DNA of 64,000 nucleotides from Monilinia fructicola (Eukaryota; Ascomycota; Leotiomycetes; Helotiales; Sclerotiniaceae), in contig VICG01000016.1 of NCBI GenBank assembly GCA_008692225.1, positions 1 through 64,000 of the forward strand, in the 5' to 3' direction. Of the stretch, positions 59,515-64,000 are shown one piece after another. Made by a program: the position numbers and the translations under genes. Positions within the stretch are counted from its first letter, which is position 1. Every line of letters begins with the position of its first letter. The notes under the pieces were generated by a model. It was not told where the DNA came from. It did no database searches and saw only the letters and a program-made list of their open reading frames with translations.

Positions 59515-60061
59515 TTCAAGGACAAATTCCGAATACAAGCAATGACTTGATGGGGTGTATCATACAATTAATTATTCCTCAATAGACATGGTGGTGTAGA
59601 TGTGTCTCCTTCCACAATACATAGATACGGCGTTTATACCAGTTAGAGTGATGGGTAGAGTTCAAGGCATGGATAGGGATAGTTTAATTTTACTGTTTTT
59701 CGGGTAGAATAGATAGCCGGGCACTTCTTAAATATAATTTTTGCGTTGAGATTATTCTATAGGTTGTGTGTGTGATCTAGAGAGGGACAAAGATTTTGGA
59801 ATTCAAGCAAGTATACTAGGTATCCTTCACATGGTGAGGTCTGTGTACTCGATCAACGTTCAACTAGTAAGGAAATATCTCCTCTGGTGAATTTGATCAG
59901 AACAAAATCATAAATTCTTGTCATAATTACATGAGATATTGTCGATTACTGAGCGGGTGGATTTTCCGACTCCGGATTCTTTGTTCATTCTTGCGAGATT
60001 GCTGCGGTGCCAATATGTTTTCTCTGGGCTTCCCGCTATCAAATGCATTAGAAATGACTTC
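59515..60061. other. Intergenic between convergent genes, nothing recognised
   Basis: 3' flanks of the ATPase gene and the transporter gene. No supported feature. Confidence 0.5.
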
Positions 60062-61990
60062 TTAAGCCAACGGAGTATAGACTGAGCGTTGTTTGCTAAC
60101 CTCATGAACAGCTTTTCGTTCCTCGACATACATCCTACAATCCTCCCTTCCCTTATCAACATCCACAAACCAAATTATTATACTGGCCAAGGTGCATAAT
60201 GCAAATAAGAATGGAAATCCCATCCAGTTATTGTTTTGTGCTGTTAATAATGGCTTGGATGACATTTGGTCCGATAATTGAGGACTGTTTGTAAGCATGG
60301 TTTAGCTTGGAGTCATACAAAGCAGCCGAGGGCTTCTAAAACATACAGCGCGATTGGTGATGCCGAATAATCCAAAGAACATTCCTTCATACCCTCTAGG
60401 AGTAAACTCGCTCATCATGGTTTGTGAGTATGAGTAATAAGGTGCTTGAAATAACCCAAACACGATATTGTAGATCCAGAAGTCGTTGACATGGTGATAG
60501 CCTACTTTATCAGACCACAATCCAACCATGCCATATAATGGAATCAAAACACTAAAGACATTGGTGACCATGAACATAGACTTAGTCCGAAGGCCAAAGT
60601 ATTTCTGGATATACCAAAATCCGAAAGTCGATACAATGGAGGTGGCTGCTTGTGATAATCCTAGGTAGGTTAGTTGGAGGAAAGAGAATGAGATGACTTC
60701 ATTTTGGACAATAGAGACGAGAGTGGAAGTTGTATTGAGACCATCTGCGAGCATGAAAAATGCGAGCAGATACATAAAAGTCTGAGGGAGGTGGCGCATT
60801 TCGAGGAGAGATAGATAGACTTGTTTCCAGCCGATGGATAGATACAAACTACCTTTCGGAAGGGATGGTCCGGGACGAGCTTGTTGGAAGATGAACCAAG
60901 GAAGGCCAAGAATAAGCCAGTCTGCAAGAATTAGATGAAAGTCAAGAAAACAATCTGAGAATGGGTATTATACATGAGTTGGTGAGGCACAAAGCAAGGT
61001 TGTTGGCAAAGAGATCACCTTGCAGCGGGAGCAGTACAGAAAGACTAAGGAGTTGGGTAAGAAGATATCCGATATTCGAATGCGCAATAGAGATGTTGCT
61101 AATATGGTTTCGTTCCATGCTTTCTATTCTATCATATTCTTCTTGACTTATCTTTCCTCCTCTAAGGTCTTCGTCTCGAGCTTTACGAACGTGAGGCATG
61201 TAGCGTGCTAGTCTGGGAAACAATGCAGAAAAAAACACGAGTGTCGCCTTCTCGGATTAGGTTACAGTCCAGACTTGAGTAAGGAACGAGAGGACTAACC
61301 CCATATGAGATGTAGGATACAATGTAAAACACCATAGCTTCAGGCCACTGACTGGACTCCTTGATGGTTACCAATCCATATTGAAAGGCCCAACACTATT
61401 CTCGTCAGTGTAACTTTGGACTCAGGAACCCAATTACTTACAACAATAGTAAGAAATAACAATAACCATCTCCCAAAGTTTCCATAGTCAGCAGCTGATC
61501 CCAAAGTCACAAATATTACCGTCATAATGGTGAAGCAGATTCCATTGGCAATTAAAATAACGCTCGAAACAGATCTTGTGCCGGAACCCCAAGGGATTAC
61601 ACAGCCTCCTGTGGTACAATTTCCTCTATGAATAGGTCTGATGGCAGGATCCCATCCAGCTCTACTGAGAGCAGATTGAAATAGAGCTTGAGAATAGCTC
61701 GTTGGCCCTACTCCATTATTTCCCTACAGATTGACAGTCAAGATGTCTCGAAGTTCAAAGGGTGAATTGACTCTCACATTGGAATAAAGATAGTATGACC
61801 ACAACTCCTTCCTCGTGGTTGCAGGCTGGTCGAACGAGTCTTCATCAATGGAAAACATTTTTTGGTATTTGTCCAGATCCTTCTTGGTTCTATCAGACTC
61901 CGTCTCATCGAGATTAATTCCATTTGTTTTTATGGCCCTGTTGTCGGTTTGATTGATCTCAAAAGAGTTCATATTTTTTCTTCTTGCCAA
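60062..61990 (-). CDS. Atg22-like vacuolar effluxer (MFS fold), one frame correction needed
   Basis: Multi-pass membrane protein of the Atg22 family; the yeast member exports amino acids from the vacuole after autophagy. Six exons: 61990-61778, 61723-61442, 61395-61300, 61247-60974, 60921-60347 and 60284-60062, introns 46-62 bp. The N-terminal segment TTRKELWSYYLYSN splices to GNNGVGPTSYSQALFQ, a family hallmark. Several hydrophobic helices follow, for example LIANGICFTIMTVIFVTLGS and NDFWIYNIVFGLFQAPYYSY, then SSIIGPNVIQAIIN and NNWMGFPFLFALCTLA. One surplus base near 60237 must be removed to join the last two; with it the length is 554 codons, 553 residues. The short extended first exon makes the Met choice (61990 or the Met six codons later) uncertain. 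Confidence 0.87.
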
Positions 61991-64000
61991 TGATGGTTCT
62001 CTTGAAGGAATACATTCCAGAGAAGAAGAGATTTTGGTTAGAGATTCTGACCATAACTTTGTAAAACCCCTCGCTATACGAAATGTACTGGTTGCGTTTC
62101 ACTCTTCGGGATAGAAAGTTCTATCATGTTGCACTCGGCATTTCTGCATTACACATGTTAATGCTGCACCACTCACCAAAGAAGCACCGTGAATTCAAAA
62201 ATGCAAACGGCAGAGATGTGCTGTGCTTGATTTCGACCATACTTGACCTTGAGCTCGAACAAGGGGTTGAGCTCATATCGGGTGAGCTCCGGTTATCTCA
62301 CGTGACATATTCTTGACCCTTTATCTCAGTGTAGATATTCAACTTCCTCCTCTGCCACAATTTGATCAGGTATTGATTCTACCCTGAGTTTCCTCTATCA
62401 TACGGAATTTTACTGGATGCCACATGCCTCACGACTATGTTCTTGCTGCAGAGTTGGTTTCCATATTTCTGCCATAGACATGAAGAATGGCGTTAGTAAC
62501 CTTATATATATCTGACCCGTACCGCCAGCCAGTGAGTCGCCGGTTGGAGGGCTGAGGCAGAGGTTCTGAATGTATGACTTATTTTCTCAAAGGACTTTTG
62601 CAATGTATGAAGATCTATCTCGAATACCACTTCACTCAAGCAGTCACTCAACCCTCTTAATGTCATGGGATTGACAGGCATACAGAGGAACGGCAGATCC
62701 TTGGAGGCAATGGCGCAATTGCTCACCATCCTGACTATAATTGCAACATTCCAGCTCTTTCATATTCGATATAATGGCCATGGTCCAAAGGAAAAGGGAA
62801 ATATAAAAACAATCATCCAAACTCACAAATTTGTGACCATCTTGTTGTCCCAGAAAATGGTTCAAACGCCGTCTAACTTCTCCAATCGACCACTTCATCT
62901 CAGTATAATAGATTCTGTCCCTTTTACGAACACGGATCCAGAAGCAAGAAAATCTAGCCATATGTTTAAGCTTGTTCTCGTTCGAACAATTCAATTCCAT
63001 GACTGCGATTTGAATCTGGTTACGTTTTAGTCTGGACTTGAAGCGACTGCACGCAGGTCGATTTTGATCAACCTTATCAAGGAAGATCAATGTACTAGCC
63101 CGCGAATTGCAAATTTTTTGGTATGAAAACACAGATGGGGGGGAATCTAATCAGCAAAAGAAAATCGGTGCTGTGACAAAAAAGAGAGCAATGTCATCTC
63201 TTGATGATTACAGAGGCAAGTCCTACCTTGACAGGAGTGGTGACGAAAGAAGATCATCCATAGAGTCCTTAAAAGTTTTTAAGGATTTTTGTATATGTGA
63301 GTGGGATTAAAGTTTCTGCTGCCATCATTCATTGCATGTATCAAAGCCGATTGGCCCCAATCTACATTCAAAATGCTCATTGGAGAATCATCAAAAATCC
63401 CTTTCATATTTCATTTCAAGAGGCCATTAAGTCTAGTGGCAAAGTCACATGCAAAATGGCAATCTGAGTCTTCAACCCTGCGTCGCAACTTCTTCAAAGA
63501 CTTTCAACAACCTCTACCTTATGTCTACCAAAAGCTTAACATACCATTAGAACTCTATCAGGGACCGAGGAAGAATAAAAAATGGCACGTTAGTTGATCT
63601 TGTTCATTGCTAAAGGCATTGGAGAACATTACAAATTGTGGTGTTGATGAAATATGCATTGATTGAGTCGGTATCCGCGGTCCTCGTGGGCTATTGAGCT
63701 TGAAGGATTGGAGAGAGGAGGAAACATAAGAATAGTCATCATACCTGGTGGTACCATCAATAGGACGCGGAAGGACATTTTCCGAGCCAGATCTGGAAGT
63801 TCATATGACGACAAAGCACTGAGAAGCGAGATATTGGGTGCAGAATCGATCTGAGGATTTCCTCGCAATTGGAAAAATGTAACTCGATTCTTGATACACA
63901 ACAGACAGCAGAGGACATATCTAACTCAGTCTAAGCGGCATAAAAAAAGAGGAGGCGGGGCCCCATGGGGAAATATGCGACACGACAGAACTTTTTTAGG
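61991..64000. other. Relic-like end region with a possible transcription-factor fragment
   Basis: No intact gene. A plus frame at 62083-62316 reads MYWLRFTLRDRKFYHVALGI then SALHMLMLHH, which resembles the start of the fungal-specific TF domain (typically dP-x-x-FH-x-x-L-x-x-SA-x-H-L), but no continuing exon is convincing. Frames at 62644-63132 (minus), 62665-63030 (plus), 63301-63597 (plus) and 63663-63854 (plus) are unassigned. The region may continue a gene beyond the window. Confidence 0.3.

Overview
The window is the left end of a chromosome of a filamentous ascomycete. It opens with about 115 bp of CCCTAA telomere repeats read into the chromosome. Genes are short and compact, with 45-70 bp GT..AG introns carrying CTAAC/CTGAC-type branch points. 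Long AT-rich blocks show C-to-T/G-to-A decay of repeats, which is the signature of RIP. Gene content and style suggest Pezizomycotina, probably Leotiomycetes (Botrytis/Sclerotinia-like); that placement is inference from memory of protein families, not a search.

Layout. 1-12 kb: telomere, then a gene-free AT-rich subtelomere. It holds a five-unit array of a ~1 kb repeat with a GC-rich hairpin (469-5350), several short tandem repeats (28 bp, 18 bp, ~110 bp, a 12-bp minisatellite, ~47 bp), a solo LTR (9758-10078) and outlying pieces of the 1 kb repeat. 12-16 kb: first genes and relics, namely a Zn2Cys6 regulator, a decayed 3beta-HSD-like gene and an alpha/beta-hydrolase relic. 16.8-31.4 kb: ordinary, mostly intact core genes: NADP-glutamate dehydrogenase, aldo-keto reductase, a small LSB/PIN3-like protein without SH3, a zinc-independent MDR reductase, CDC123, Cwc21, a broken enoyl-CoA hydratase/isomerase, Pet100 and TACO1/YebC. 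31.6-62 kb: HEATR5/Laa1, DOMON-cytochrome b561, a J-protein, class 1A-type dihydroorotate dehydrogenase, a nucleoside hydrolase-like protein, an MMTAG2-like RS protein, a large GHKL-ATPase (sacsin-like) protein ending in HExxH, and an Atg22-like transporter. The last 2 kb show only relic-like ORFs.

The most unexpected pattern is in the reading frames. From about 33 kb onward every recognisable gene needs one or more single-base corrections to keep its family reading frame (12 in HEATR5, 4 in the nucleoside hydrolase, about 29 in all), mostly in short homopolymers and with almost no nonsense substitutions. Genes between 12 and 31.4 kb need none, apart from the enoyl-CoA hydratase, which is damaged in a different way. 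After correction every gene length becomes an exact multiple of three. I read this as consensus sequence error in the distal part of the contig rather than mass pseudogenisation, but it needs reads to settle.

Functionally the core genes are unrelated housekeeping (nitrogen assimilation, mitochondrial cytochrome oxidase biogenesis via Pet100 and TACO1, translation initiation via CDC123, splicing via Cwc21 and perhaps MMTAG2, clathrin/AP-1 traffic via HEATR5, vacuolar efflux via Atg22). There is no obvious secondary-metabolite or defence cluster. The protein most worth attention as a poorly described system is the GHKL-ATPase/HExxH protein at 54-59.5 kb; the most interesting DNA structure is the hairpin-bearing subtelomeric array.
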